Shown: positions 44,142 through 53,698, counted from the first letter of the stretch. The stretch is 64,000 nucleotides of DNA from Flammeovirgaceae bacterium SG7u.111 (GCA_034044135.1 CP139021.1:2185635-2249634), one strand, 5' to 3'. Notes: generated by a model not told the origin, from the letters alone. Numbers and translations: made by a program.

Positions 44142-44445
44142 ATTCCTTATGTGTTTTTATATGGATCAATTTGAGGGTGTTGATAGTAATCTTTACCTTA
44201 TTTCTACATTACGCTTTTGGCAATCGAAAAAGTGTTTAATTTTGCCTACGCTTTAAAGGTAATTTTTTTGAAAAATAGTATACATATGATAAAAGTTAAA
44301 TACCACCTATTCAACTATAATGTACAAGCTACTTTAATTAAAGTTGAAAAGTGTTGTGCTTCGCTTAGTGTTTGTAGAGCTTGCGTAAACTAATTCTTTT
44401 TCAAAAACTACCCTTACCTTATAGAGCATCGCCAATAGTAATCTT
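44142..44445. other. 304-base divergent gap, thioesterase and SLC13 genes
   Basis: AT-rich, with no gene on either strand and no strong stem. Must contain two promoters, but no clear -33/-7 pair could be assigned. Confidence 0.4.
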
Positions 44446-46212
44446 ATGCCCAATATCGAACAGTCAGTCTTATTGCTGATAGTGCTTTCCATCATCTATT
44501 GCCTTTACAAGGATTTTGTAAAGCCTTCAGTAGTATTTTTGGCGGGTGCATTCATTCTAATGCTGTTGGGTATTATGCAACCCGTACAGTTCTTAAGTGG
44601 TTTTGGGAACCAATCTATAATGACGATCATGTTGCTGATTTTTATCTCGGCATCGCTTAAGAAAAACTTCAATATCAACGGAGTCTTTAAATGGCTTTTT
44701 TTTCCGGCCCAAACATTGCGTTCCTTTTTACTTATGATGATGGCATTTGCCGCAGGGGTATCTTCTTTTATAAATAATACTCCTATGGTAGCCGTTATGA
44801 CACCTTATGTGTACGATTGGGGTAAAAAGAAAGGGATTCCCCCATCAAAGCTACTTATCCCTCTTTCTTATGCGACCATGCTTGGCGGGATGATTACCGT
44901 AATTGGTACTTCTACAAACCTTGTAATGAATGGTTTTTTGGTGCAAAGCAATGAGCAGCCCTTGACTTATGATGATTTTTGGATTCTGGGGTTGTTAGTG
45001 ACTGTGGCTGGGTTGTTATTTATTCTGTTGTTTGGAAATATTTTGCTGCCATCCAACAAAGATTCTCTTGATCAATTTAAGGAACAATCAAGAGAGTATG
45101 TCGCTGAAGTGAAGCTGGCTTTGCATTCATCCCTTACGGGAAAAACGGTGAGAGAAGCACGTTTACGGAGTTTGAAAGGTGTTTATCTTACAGATATCAT
45201 CCGAAATGGAGAGTTTATTTCCCCAGTTTCCCCCAGAGAGATTTTACAACCACAAGATAGGTTGATATTTGCTGGGGATACCGAGCAGCTTATAGAGCTT
45301 ATCAAAGAAAATGGCTTGGTAGTTCCACAGCCAAATGGAACCAATGCCAATAGGCAAATCAACGTGATAGAAGTAGTGATTCCCTTTAACTCATCCCTAA
45401 TTGGTAGGGTAGTAAAAGGGACGCATTTCCGTGAAAAATACGATGCGGCAATTTTGGCTATTCATAGGAATGGTGAGCGATTAAGTGGGAAAATTGGTGA
45501 TGTAAGACTAGCCGTAGGAGACTTGTTGTTGATTACAATAGGAGACGAGTTCAACCAAAAAAACTCAGCTTTCAACGATTTATATGTTATCTCGGAGCTA
45601 CAAAAGTTTGCTCCCAAAAACAACTTAAAAACGCGCTTGCTTTTTATATTATCGGGCTTACTGGTTGCGCTGTCACTGGTTGGCATAGTGAATCTTTTTG
45701 TATCCCTTTTTTCCATTGTGTTCTTATTGTTTCTCTTCAGAAAGTTCACCCTCGAAGACTTGAAGAATGCTTTGGATCTAGATCTTTGGGCTATCTTAGT
45801 TTGTGCTTTGGCATTAGGCGATGTAATGATTGAGACGGGCACTGCCGATTGGCTTACAGGTCATATTGTCGATGTATTAATGCCGTATGGGACTGAGGGA
45901 CTACTGATTGGTATTTTCGTGATCACCGTATTGCTCACTTCTTTTATTACAAACACAGCAGCAATCTCGATCGCTTTCCCTTTGGCTTATAGCCTAATTC
46001 ATACCTTAGGTATAGATGGAAAAGCTTTTTATGTAGCCATTACTTTTGCGGCCTCAGCTGCTTTTATGACTCCTATAGGTTATCAAACCAACCTCATGGT
46101 GTATGGACCAGGGGGCTACAATTTCAAAGATTATATGAGAATTGGGCTTCCGCTTACCATCCTTTACTCCATCATTTGTTTGGTGTACATTATGAATGTG
46201 TACCAGCTTTAG
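44446..46212 (+). CDS. SLC13/DASS-type anion transporter with two TrkA-C domains
   Basis: 588 residues. About 11 membrane helices in two blocks (about 5-200 and 390-585) carrying the helix-breaking serine/asparagine loops SSFINNTPMVAVMTP and FITNTAAISIAFPLAYS, plus a GTSTNLVMNG motif. Between them are two TrkA-C regulatory domains (about 215-290 and 305-375; DIIRNGEFISPVSPREILQPQDRLIFAG and LAIHRNGERLSGKIGDVRLAVGDLLLITIG). This is the build of sodium:sulfate or dicarboxylate symporters of the SLC13/DASS type. Substrate not determinable. Monocistronic as far as can be seen. Confidence 0.9.
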   Translation: MPNIEQSVLLLIVLSIIYCLYKDFVKPSVVFLAGAFILMLLGIMQPVQFLSGFGNQSIMTIMLLIFISASLKKNFNINGVFKWLFFPAQTLRSFLLMMMAFAAGVSSFINNTPMVAVMTPYVYDWGKKKGIPPSKLLIPLSYATMLGGMITVIGTSTNLVMNGFLVQSNEQPLTYDDFWILGLLVTVAGLLFILLFGNILLPSNKDSLDQFKEQSREYVAEVKLALHSSLTGKTVREARLRSLKGVYLTDIIRNGEFISPVSPREILQPQDRLIFAGDTEQLIELIKENGLVVPQPNGTNANRQINVIEVVIPFNSSLIGRVVKGTHFREKYDAAILAIHRNGERLSGKIGDVRLAVGDLLLITIGDEFNQKNSAFNDLYVISELQKFAPKNNLKTRLLFILSGLLVALSLVGIVNLFVSLFSIVFLLFLFRKFTLEDLKNALDLDLWAILVCALALGDVMIETGTADWLTGHIVDVLMPYGTEGLLIGIFVITVLLTSFITNTAAISIAFPLAYSLIHTLGIDGKAFYVAITFAASAAFMTPIGYQTNLMVYGPGGYNFKDYMRIGLPLTILYSIICLVYIMNVYQL

Positions 46213-46535
46213 GGGCTCTATATATTGAGGAGATCTCTTAGTTTGATGAATAACAATGTTAAAACCTTATCATCATTTCCTTAGGTAAGTAAATCAGTGT
46301 TATTTCCTTTTTTTTGTTTTGGCATTGCCTGTTTTTTTACTCTCCCAAGCGGCTTATAATCTATTTATCTATAGTTTTTTTCTTAAGCTGTTGTTGTTCA
46401 GGACTTTTGTAGTCCTTTAAATATCACAAATTCCCTAATGTTTTTTCTTGTAATATTTATGCGAATAGAGTGGTGATTTGTAAAGAAAAGCTTGAAGAAT
46501 AAAGTTTTATCACCATAGGTAATTCTACATAGATA

Positions 46536-46579
46536 TTTCCCTTTAAATGGCTTTTGGAATAGCCTCGTTTAAAGGGAAA
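46536..46579 (+). promoter_or_regulatory. large leader hairpin in front of the 46606 gene
   Basis: Perfect 12-base arms TTTCCCTTTAAA and TTTAAAGGGAAA, and inside the 20-base loop a second stem GGCT/AGCC. It ends 26 bases before the start codon and has no T-run, so it is a leader structure, not a terminator. The rest of 46213-46535 shows no gene; no other clear signal was found. Confidence 0.6.
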
Positions 46580-46605
46580 CAAACTAAACTTAACAAACTG
46601 ACTAA

Positions 46606-47253
46606 ATGAGAAACCTCATACTAATTGCCATCCTCTTTGTGGCTAATTATGGATATGCCCAATTTGGAATAGAAAGCCAAGGCTCACCACTATATGCCAT
46701 CGAACAAGAATTTCAGAAAAAAGGAGAAGTTTACTTATTAGATAAAGACGACTACTCTTCCCCAGATCAGTATTTCCAAACGCTGATAGACCAACCCCTC
46801 AACAGGTTTACAAACCTAGAACTCAAGTCTTCTCTTAATCACTCTTCCATTTATCATGCTACGGCTTCGGAAATAGAAACTGTTTATGGCAGTGCTGTTG
46901 CTGCAGAACCTGTATTGCATTTCTACGAAGGTAGATTAAGCAAAGTGTTGCTAGAGGCATCAGAAGCAAAAGGAATAGTAAGCGAGGAGCTGTTTAAAAG
47001 CTTGAAAAACAAGTTCGGCAAGCCTAATTACAAAGATAAATTTGAAATAGGAGCCAGTGAAGTAAGGGTATATCGCTGGGAAGGCTATAAAGTAAATGTG
47101 CAACTATTGGTGCAGGAAGAGGAAGGGGTTACGAGGCAGGCAATAGTGATTGAAGATAAACTGATGACGAAACTTGAAGAAGCTGACAAACAACAGAAGG
47201 AGTTCGTACAGCAAGAAATGTTGTTCTCCGATGTTCAAAGCATATTTCGTTGA
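46606..47253 (+). CDS. secreted protein of unknown function
   Basis: 215 residues with a signal peptide (cut near YGYAQFG, residue 18). Family not recognised. The mature chain reads as small mixed alpha/beta: EKKGEVYLLDKDDYSSPDQYFQTLID, then LHFYEGRLSKVLLEASEAKGIVSEELFKSLKNKFGKPNYKDKFE, followed by VRVYRWEGYKVNVQLLVQEEEG. The FGKPNYKDK turn after a paired-helix is like proteins that measure differences between input and reference curves in secretion repeats, but I would not name a family. It lies alone behind the leader hairpin, with a strong terminator after it. Confidence 0.72.
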   Translation: MRNLILIAILFVANYGYAQFGIESQGSPLYAIEQEFQKKGEVYLLDKDDYSSPDQYFQTLIDQPLNRFTNLELKSSLNHSSIYHATASEIETVYGSAVAAEPVLHFYEGRLSKVLLEASEAKGIVSEELFKSLKNKFGKPNYKDKFEIGASEVRVYRWEGYKVNVQLLVQEEEGVTRQAIVIEDKLMTKLEEADKQQKEFVQQEMLFSDVQSIFR

Positions 47254-47295
47254 TTCTTGGTAACTGTTTTAATTAATTTTCCATAACTATTTTCT

Positions 47296-47327
47296 AAAAG
47301 CCCTCAACTTTGTTGGGGGCTTTTTTT
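47296..47327 (+). terminator. terminator of the 46606 gene
   Basis: AAAAGCCCTCAAC pairs with GTTGGGGGCTTTTT (one mismatch) and ends in seven T. It also backs onto the convergent gene at 47330. Confidence 0.9.
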
Positions 47328-47329
47328 GT

Positions 47330-48043
47330 CTAAAGAAGCGTGTTATAATATTCGAATATTCTTATTACATCTTGTCTATTTTTCAGTTTTAACTTTTTTT
47401 CTTTCATCATCAATTCTATATCTCTCAGTTTGTCCCCAAAAATGTGTTCGTTTTTTTTCAGGTTTTTATCAAGCAGAAGAACGTTTTTTCCATCCACCGC
47501 ATAAAACTCTTGCACTATTTTTATATTCTTCTGAACCCTCACATTATAATCATAATAACTAGAGGAATTACTGGTAGAAACATCGGCTGTCCAGCGGGCA
47601 AATAGAGGCGTTTTCCCTTCAGACAAAACCTCGTAAATACCAACTAGGGGTACACCGTCAAACTGGTAGTTGTATCCATTTTCAAAATGTCGAATCTCTT
47701 TTGTTATTTCATTGTAAAGCTCAAAGCTTTTTATCAGTTTCAAATCAATTTTTTGGACATCATTTCCATCGGTTTTCAGCTCAATCTGGTTGCGCTCAAG
47801 GTCATAATTCATGTAATAGCCTTCAAGGGGAGGTAATTTACCTGTAAACTCTATTCTGCCCAACATATACTCCCTGTTCATCATGTTCGTGCCTCTGGTA
47901 CTGTAGGTTACATAATTGTTCATCAACATACCAGAAGGGCCATAGCGATACCAAGGGTTGCCATAGCGATAGTACTGGGCTTCGGCTACCAAGCCAAACC
48001 CAAGAATACATAGTGAAAGAATTGCTATTTTTTTATATTTCAT
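47330..48043 (-). CDS. secreted protein of unknown function, Tyr-rich N-terminus
   Basis: 237 residues with a signal peptide cut near VAEAQYY (residue 22). Mature N-terminus is rich in Tyr and Gly (YYRYGNPWYRYGPSG), followed by beta-rich sequence (IEFTGKLPPLEGYYMNYDLERNQIELKTDGND, GVPLVGIYEVLSEGKTPLFARW) and a basic helical tail (LRDIELMMKEKKLKLKNRQDVIRIFEYYNTLL). Not recognised. The pattern of a GVPLVGIYEVL...LFARW block followed by FYAVDGKNVLLLDK resembles Bacteroidota proteins of unknown function made for the periplasm. No catalytic motif is visible. Confidence 0.75.
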   Translation of the reverse strand: MKYKKIAILSLCILGFGLVAEAQYYRYGNPWYRYGPSGMLMNNYVTYSTRGTNMMNREYMLGRIEFTGKLPPLEGYYMNYDLERNQIELKTDGNDVQKIDLKLIKSFELYNEITKEIRHFENGYNYQFDGVPLVGIYEVLSEGKTPLFARWTADVSTSNSSSYYDYNVRVQKNIKIVQEFYAVDGKNVLLLDKNLKKNEHIFGDKLRDIELMMKEKKLKLKNRQDVIRIFEYYNTLL

Positions 48044-48164
48044 CTCAAGTTGTTTTGGTTTTTCTACTCTGAAGTCATGGGAATAAGTGTATGAAAATTA
48101 CTTTGAGAAGTAGAGGAGGCTATTTATACTAACTGAAAAAACATCTACAGGGTTCGAACGATTT

Positions 48165-48977
48165 TTAAAGTCTACCATCCCAAATAACTGCATTTAGTAT
48201 CATTTGGCTGATGTTCTTGTTTGCATAGTCGTCTGGGGTTTCCCCGGGTTGGAAATAGAAAATCAATCCCTTCTCATGCTTCTTATACCAAGCTGCGCGG
48301 TCTTGCATAAAGAGTGCATTGGTTCGGATATCGTAATACTTGAAGCCGCAAAGTACAGTTTTTTCTCTGCCATCAGTGTATTTATGATTGAGATAAGCTT
48401 CCGTTTTTTTGAGGGTAATGGCTGGATGTTTTCCTTGTACCGAGGGGAAATCGGAAGGGGTGTACAATACGTTTTTGCCCCATTTTACCTTGTTAGTGGT
48501 GATGAAATGATGGGGGTGAAGGTTTACTATTTCTTGGGAGATACCATTTTTCCCGTCGTGGAACCATCCATAGCCTCCACCTGGTTCAACAGGATGTTTT
48601 GAGAATTCGGCATGGTCGAGCTGGATTCCCAGAAAGCCGAAGAAGTACTTGTTGTTGGATTTTCCGCTGCTAATGGTATGGTGAAGGGCAATGAACTTAC
48701 CCCCATTTTTGGTGTAATCTATAATGGCCAGCTCTGTTGGTTCAAATAGTTTACCATGGACAAATCCGATAACAGCATCAAAATTGGAAAAGTCTTTGGG
48801 AAGATGGTCTTGGTCAACTGTGGTGATCTTTAGCTTGCCTTCTTCTTCCAAAAACTTTATCAGCACTTCCATCTGGGGCATTTCATCTTGTACTATAAGT
48901 ACATTTTGGGCTTGTGCCGAACCTAAAAAAAGCACCGCCAATACAGTACTCATAAAAAATAGCTTCATGTTTTTCAT
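48165..48977 (-). CDS. ThuA-domain secreted protein
   Basis: 270 residues from the ATG at 48977 (MKNMKLFFMSTVL), with a signal peptide to about GSAQAQN; a longer in-frame stretch to 49127 would overlap the pseudouridine synthase gene and lacks homology features. ThuA domain (about 25-270): NVLIVQDEMPQ, DAVIGFVHGKLFEPTELAIIDYTKNGGKFIALHHTISSG and GYGWFHDGKN, with the trehalose-utilisation fold. The biochemical role is unknown; ThuA proteins go with sugar use and many are periplasmic in this phylum. HPHHF...PSDFPSVQGKHPAIT are further conserved blocks. Confidence 0.88.
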   Translation of the reverse strand: MKNMKLFFMSTVLAVLFLGSAQAQNVLIVQDEMPQMEVLIKFLEEEGKLKITTVDQDHLPKDFSNFDAVIGFVHGKLFEPTELAIIDYTKNGGKFIALHHTISSGKSNNKYFFGFLGIQLDHAEFSKHPVEPGGGYGWFHDGKNGISQEIVNLHPHHFITTNKVKWGKNVLYTPSDFPSVQGKHPAITLKKTEAYLNHKYTDGREKTVLCGFKYYDIRTNALFMQDRAAWYKKHEKGLIFYFQPGETPDDYANKNISQMILNAVIWDGRL

Positions 48978-49077
48978 TTTCAAATTAGGGTTTTGTGAGT
49001 TGTGTTTCCAGTTGAAGCAATTTAGAAAAGACTTTGCCGAATTCATTACTTTTGCCAAATAACCTTTGCCACTCTTT

Positions 49078-49761
49078 ATGAAATTAGAGATTTTATACCA
49101 AGATGATAGAATAGTTGCCATCAACAAACCTGCTGGGCTGATGGTACACCGTAGCTCTATGGATACGCTAGAAACAGTATTTGTCCTCCAGCTGCTTCGC
49201 GATCAACTTGGGCAACATGTTTTCCCCGTCCATCGCTTAGATAGGAAAACCTCAGGAGTGTTGATGTTCGCTTTAGATAGCGAAACTACCCGTTTGCTGC
49301 AAGCTGAGTTGGAGAAAGAGGAAACGACGAAGAAGTATATAGCCATAGTGCGAGGATATTTCCCCCAAGAAATGCATTTGGACTATGCGCTTAGCAACGA
49401 TAGGGGGAATGTTCAAGATGCGGTTACGGATTTTGAACTCGTAAAAACAACCGAGTTGCCAGTTCCCTTTGGAAAGCATCAAACCTCCCGCTATTCCCTC
49501 ATTGAAGCCTATCCTAAGACAGGGCGCACTCACCAGATCAGGAAGCATTGCAGTCACTTGCGCCACCCGATCATAGGTGATAGAAAACACGGCTGCAACA
49601 AGCAAAATAAACTTTTTACAGAAAAATGGAGGCTAGATGGGATGATGCTACATGCCGAATCTCTTTCCATTGTTCATCCTTATTCTGGAAAGGAAATGCT
49701 TTTCACAGCCGGTGAAAATGAGGAGTTTAAAAGAATGAAAAGTGAGTTGAGCTTGGGGTGA
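49078..49761 (+). CDS. RluA-family pseudouridine synthase (TruC-like)
   Basis: 227 residues from ATG 49078 (MKLEILYQDDRIVA); the frame also reads from a TTG at 49066. Catalytic Asp in HRLDRKTSGVLMFAL, with INKPAGLMVHRS before it and PKTGRTHQIRKHCSHLRHPIIGD after. It converts a uridine in tRNA or rRNA to pseudouridine; the KPAGLMVHRSSMDT...FVLQLLRDQLG opening is close to TruC (tRNA position 65). No S4 domain. Monocistronic; convergent with the oxidoreductase gene. Confidence 0.9.
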   Translation: MKLEILYQDDRIVAINKPAGLMVHRSSMDTLETVFVLQLLRDQLGQHVFPVHRLDRKTSGVLMFALDSETTRLLQAELEKEETTKKYIAIVRGYFPQEMHLDYALSNDRGNVQDAVTDFELVKTTELPVPFGKHQTSRYSLIEAYPKTGRTHQIRKHCSHLRHPIIGDRKHGCNKQNKLFTEKWRLDGMMLHAESLSIVHPYSGKEMLFTAGENEEFKRMKSELSLG

Positions 49762-49768
49762 GTTTTAG

Positions 49769-49806
49769 ATCACGCTCAGTTCTCACCAAGCGTGATATAT
49801 GTTTTT
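49769..49806. terminator. weak hairpin terminator between convergent genes
   Basis: ATCACGCT pairs with AGCGTGAT over a 12-base loop, followed by ATATGTTTTTG. Short stem and wide loop, so only moderate support. Confidence 0.5.
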
Positions 49807-49819
49807 GTGAAGTGGTAAG

Positions 49820-50839
49820 TTAAACTTTTACAGGCTTTCCATTTTCATTCGACTGATAAACCGCCTCTTGGATTTTTAGATTTTTCAAATAATCGAGCGC
49901 ATTGGTTTCGAATTCTTTTCCGGAGATCAGGCTTTTTACAAAATGTTTCTTCGTAAAATACACGCAATCTCCTGCGAAATTTTTTCTTTCATGGGCGTAA
50001 CTATGCTCTTTTTCGGGTTCTCCTAGTTTCTGCACGGTAATTTTCCCATCCAATGAAAGGCGAATGGTTCCTCCGTCGCCTTCCAAAAGATACGTGCCGA
50101 AAGTATAGCGAGGGTTTTCATGGTTCGATTCGTTGTAGCGGTTGCCATCGAACAAGCCATTTGCACCGTTCTTAAAAGAAAGAAATAGCATTCCCGCATC
50201 TTCGCCGGCAATGTGCTGGTTGAGCTTTTTTAGCTTGGCATATACTTCCGTTACTTCTCCAGCAAGGTAACGAAATGTATCGATTACATGGATGCCGGTT
50301 TCGTGGATCAGCAGCTTTGGCATGGTTCGGAAATAGGGTTGGCGGGAAAGGTACGCATCGTCTGGCCAACCGTCGCCCATCCGCATTTGGCAGGCAATGT
50401 TGAAAAGCCGATCGCCAATTATGCCGCTTTCAAGAAGTTTTTTAATTTCCCTGTGCCAAGGTTGGAAACGGAAATTTTCATGCACCATAAACCGAATACC
50501 TGTTTCGCTTACATCCTGCACCAATTTTTCGGCTTCAGCGAAGGTAGGAGCAAGAGGCTTTTGGCAAATTACATGGATTCCCCGTTTGGCAGCTTCCATG
50601 GTAAGCGAATAATGTGAAGTAGGTGGGGTTATGATATCTACAAAGTCGGGCTTTTCCTTCTCCAGCATCTCGATAAAGTCGGTATAGCCATTTGGGATGT
50701 TATATTTCTCGCAAGTAGCTTTTACTTTTTCTTCGTCCAAATCGCACATGGCAACCAGCTCCACTTCGGGAATCCTATTCCAAGCGTCGTAATGGAACTG
50801 ACCAAAATATCCTGCACCTATTGCAACTCCTTTTAGCAT
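49820..50839 (-). CDS. Gfo/Idh/MocA-family oxidoreductase
   Basis: 339 residues. NAD(P)-binding N-terminus AIGAGYFGQFHYDAW, with VAMCDLDEEKVKATCEKY next, then the QKPLAPTFAEA form of the EKP motif and the deformed beta-sheet C-terminal domain (LIHETGIHVIDTFRYLAGEVTEVYAKL). Oxidises or reduces a sugar, inositol or sugar acid. It is the last gene of the minus-strand catabolic cluster, 12 bases from the MFS gene start side, and is likely to work on the same compound the MFS protein imports. Confidence 0.9.
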   Translation of the reverse strand: MLKGVAIGAGYFGQFHYDAWNRIPEVELVAMCDLDEEKVKATCEKYNIPNGYTDFIEMLEKEKPDFVDIITPPTSHYSLTMEAAKRGIHVICQKPLAPTFAEAEKLVQDVSETGIRFMVHENFRFQPWHREIKKLLESGIIGDRLFNIACQMRMGDGWPDDAYLSRQPYFRTMPKLLIHETGIHVIDTFRYLAGEVTEVYAKLKKLNQHIAGEDAGMLFLSFKNGANGLFDGNRYNESNHENPRYTFGTYLLEGDGGTIRLSLDGKITVQKLGEPEKEHSYAHERKNFAGDCVYFTKKHFVKSLISGKEFETNALDYLKNLKIQEAVYQSNENGKPVKV

Positions 50840-50851
50840 GTTTTTTATAGT

Positions 50852-52180
50852 TTAATTTTTTGCAAACAAAGCCTTTTGTGGCTTGATGTTCATCCACATC
50901 AAAATGGCAACTACATTGAGCGCCGCTCCTATAAAAAAGAAAGGTGTAACCGAACCTGTCCAGGCTTGCAGGTAAGGAAATGCGAGTGCGGTGAGAAATG
51001 ATCCAACATTTCCGGCCATGTTCATGGTTCCCGAAACTGCTCCAGAGTTTTTCTTTCCAATATCTACACACAGCGACCAAGAAGGGCTTAAGGTCATATC
51101 TGCACCCAAAATTGCGAGCGATAAAAAGACAACAGCAGTGAAGGCGGTGTCCATATATACGCTACCGATCAAGCCGATGGCCGCAAAGGAAAAACCGATG
51201 ATGGCAGGAAATCTTCTAGAAAGTTGCCATTTGTTTTTGGCATAAATAAAATCGACCATCCAACCCGAAATCCAGTTGCCAAATGCACCGAATAGGAGAG
51301 GGGCGGCAGCGTAAAACCCTGCTTCCATCGTATCCAATTCGTACTCTTTTTTGAGGTGGGGAAAAAGCCATGTAAGGGCAAAGAAAAAGGTGAAATTACT
51401 ACAGAAATATTGTCCCATAGCTAGCCACATATTGCTCGATTTTACCATCGCTCCAAAGGAGAGCTTTTCAGGTTTTTCATCGCTGCTGCTCTGTCGGTTT
51501 GCTATAATATATTTTTTTTCAGCTTCAGAAATACCTGAGTGGCTTTCAGGATCGTCCCTGAACAGAAAGTACCAAGCAACTGCCCAAACTACTCCAATAA
51601 CTCCCAGCACTACAAAAGCCATTCTCCAACCCAAATCGTTAACCATCCAAGCAACTACCGGAAGGGCAAATGCTGCTCCTAAGCGAGAACCTGAAAAGTT
51701 GATGCCCGTAACCAGTCCACGTTCTTTGAGCGGAATCCACGAAAACGTAGCTCTTGCCATGCCAGGGAATGCGCCTGCCTCGCCAGCTCCAAATAAAAAG
51801 CGGGCAAGCAACATGGAAATAAAATTGAAAGCTGCTCCAGTAAGTGAGGTGAAAATGGACCAAAAAGTTACCACTGCGGCAAGGGTTTTTCTTGGGCCAA
51901 GTTTATCGGCTACCATACCAGCAGGAGTTTGAAGTAGGGCGTAGCCAAGGGCAAATGCAGATAATATCCAACCCATTTGCTTATCGCTCAAGCCCAGTTC
52001 ACTGGTGATAGGCCCTTTAGCTACCGAAATGCAGACCCTGTCAACATAAAGGAGTACAGCCAATAAAAATGTCCCCATTACCAAAAGGTATCGCTTGGGA
52101 AAGCCGCTTGGCTTTGTGATTTCTGAAGTCGTTTTTTCCATTTTCCATTTTTGTTTGAAGCTTTTGGCTTCGGTTTTCAT
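50852..52180 (-). CDS. MFS transporter of the anion:cation symporter (sugar acid) type
   Basis: 442 residues with 12 membrane helices. The loop between helices 2 and 3 keeps the MFS motif as ADKLGPRKTLAA; N-terminal helix YLLVMGTFLLAVLLYVDRVCISVA, with the Asp-Arg of the ACS family. ACS members import hexuronates, galactonate, glucarate and similar acids with protons. The start codon lies in the ATGA overlap with the DUF1537 kinase gene (52177-52180), so it is co-translated; the oxidoreductase gene follows 12 bases on. Confidence 0.92.
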   Translation of the reverse strand: MKTEAKSFKQKWKMEKTTSEITKPSGFPKRYLLVMGTFLLAVLLYVDRVCISVAKGPITSELGLSDKQMGWILSAFALGYALLQTPAGMVADKLGPRKTLAAVVTFWSIFTSLTGAAFNFISMLLARFLFGAGEAGAFPGMARATFSWIPLKERGLVTGINFSGSRLGAAFALPVVAWMVNDLGWRMAFVVLGVIGVVWAVAWYFLFRDDPESHSGISEAEKKYIIANRQSSSDEKPEKLSFGAMVKSSNMWLAMGQYFCSNFTFFFALTWLFPHLKKEYELDTMEAGFYAAAPLLFGAFGNWISGWMVDFIYAKNKWQLSRRFPAIIGFSFAAIGLIGSVYMDTAFTAVVFLSLAILGADMTLSPSWSLCVDIGKKNSGAVSGTMNMAGNVGSFLTALAFPYLQAWTGSVTPFFFIGAALNVVAILMWMNIKPQKALFAKN

Positions 52181-53574
52181 ATCAATTTTTTTATTGCTGT
52201 AGCTACAGCATTATCATCGCCCACATTTCCCGGGAAAACGACATAGGGCACACCCGGGTACTTAGCTTCTGCTCCTTGTTCCCATACGGGTACACCCGGC
52301 AAAATCTGTCCGATCGCCTTTGCTTTTTTGATGCCCAAACCTTTTGTTGCGGTGTCGCTTGAAGTGATTCCCCCTTTGGCAAGTACAAATTTGGGCTGAG
52401 ATTTGAGCCCTTTTACGATGGCTACCAAGCTTTCGGAAATTTTATTTCCTATGTTTAGGCTGCTTGCGCCGTCATTTCCTTTTACTAGTAGCCTACTCGT
52501 ATAGATTACCACAGTCTGTCCATAAGAAATTTTCTCATCCAGCTCAGCAATTAGCTTGGAAATGTAGTGGGCTGAGTCGCTTTCTAGCAAACGGTTTACA
52601 TCAACCTCTTTGAAACTGAGGCTTTCCAATTCTTTTAGTTTTTCGAGTTGAGCGGACGTTTTGGGCACATACGAGCCTACTATTACAATGCCCCCATTTT
52701 CGTTTTTAAAGGTAAAGTCGTTACGTACCAAAGGTGGTTTTCGTTCTATACCAGCCAAAACGGGAACAATGGAAGCAGCAGTTCGGAACGTGAATTTCTT
52801 ACCTTCCTTTTCTGCTTTTATGATGGCAATTACAATATTTTCCAAGTCCGAATAAGCTGCTGCATTTACCACGCAAGTCGCCCCATTATTCATAGAAATA
52901 AGTTGTTCAACTAGCTTTTCCGGCACAAGTCTCAGGTCGTCTAAGGAAATGCTTTCCACATCCGCAGCCTTAATTTTTCCCTTAGATTTTTCTTCTACCC
53001 ATTTCGTAAGCTCAGCATTTTTGTAGCCAAAAGCAGCGTCTTGAGCAAAAGGCGTTTCAGATGCGGGTATGAGTTCTTCTCCTTCTTTTACCCAATGGGT
53101 ATTGTTTATGGTAAATCTTCCTCCTTCAAAAAATGCGGGAATGAGCACCGTGATCGCACGTTCAATTCCAAGTGCTTCGCTCATGGCATCTACTTCGGCT
53201 GGGTAATGCCCCCTTAAGGTAGAATCGCCCCGGCTTACCACCATTATTTTGCGCTTCGCAGCTTCAGATGCTTTCTTCAGGTTTGCTCCTATTTCTTCGG
53301 CTAGGGCAGTCGCTTCGGGTTCTTGAAGGCTTCGTGAGTTGGTGAGAATGAAAAAAATAGGGCTTTTAGCTTCAAAAAGGCCCTGCAACAAACCAACTTC
53401 CCAAGTTGTAATTATATCAACGCCATGCACGGTTTGCGTGCCGGTAGGGTCATCATCCAAAATCACTAGTGTTCTTTCAGATTGACTGTTTAAGCGTTGG
53501 ATTTTTTCCAATGAATTTGGTTGAACAAACTCTTTGGGTAAACTATCTATAGTTTCTTGGTAATTCACTTTCAT
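52177..53574 (-). CDS. four-carbon acid sugar kinase family protein (DUF1537)
   Basis: 465 residues. N-terminal sugar-binding domain with LVILDDDPTGTQTVHGVDIIT and ILTNSRSLQEPEA; C-terminal nucleotide-binding domain with FVLAKGGITSSDTATKGL, VPVWEQGAEAKYPGVPYVVFPGNVGDD. Characterised DUF1537 proteins (OtnK, DtnK) phosphorylate four-carbon sugar acids such as D-threonate and D-/L-erythronate at the terminal hydroxyl. The MFS gene overlaps its stop by four bases. The usual partner dehydrogenases (PdxA2, LtnD) are not seen; an isopropylmalate-dehydrogenase-type enzyme is present instead. Confidence 0.92.
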   Translation of the reverse strand: MKVNYQETIDSLPKEFVQPNSLEKIQRLNSQSERTLVILDDDPTGTQTVHGVDIITTWEVGLLQGLFEAKSPIFFILTNSRSLQEPEATALAEEIGANLKKASEAAKRKIMVVSRGDSTLRGHYPAEVDAMSEALGIERAITVLIPAFFEGGRFTINNTHWVKEGEELIPASETPFAQDAAFGYKNAELTKWVEEKSKGKIKAADVESISLDDLRLVPEKLVEQLISMNNGATCVVNAAAYSDLENIVIAIIKAEKEGKKFTFRTAASIVPVLAGIERKPPLVRNDFTFKNENGGIVIVGSYVPKTSAQLEKLKELESLSFKEVDVNRLLESDSAHYISKLIAELDEKISYGQTVVIYTSRLLVKGNDGASSLNIGNKISESLVAIVKGLKSQPKFVLAKGGITSSDTATKGLGIKKAKAIGQILPGVPVWEQGAEAKYPGVPYVVFPGNVGDDNAVATAIKKLI

Positions 53575-53698
53575 ATTTATCTAGTCTAACCTTTTGTTGG
53601 CGCAATCCTCTGGATTGAGTCCTCGGCAGAGTGACCTACTATTTTGTAAGCTTTAGTCTTGTAGGTATTTCAAATAACCACGACTGAAAGTATCTGAT

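Noticed and set aside
48150-48172. GGTTCGAAC, like a tRNA T-loop
   Set aside because: No acceptor stem, anticodon arm or CCA-end fits around it; it lies in the tail region of the ThuA gene.
48978-49127. Longer start of the ThuA gene at 49127
   Set aside because: It would overlap the divergent pseudouridine synthase gene and put 50 residues before a clear signal peptide.
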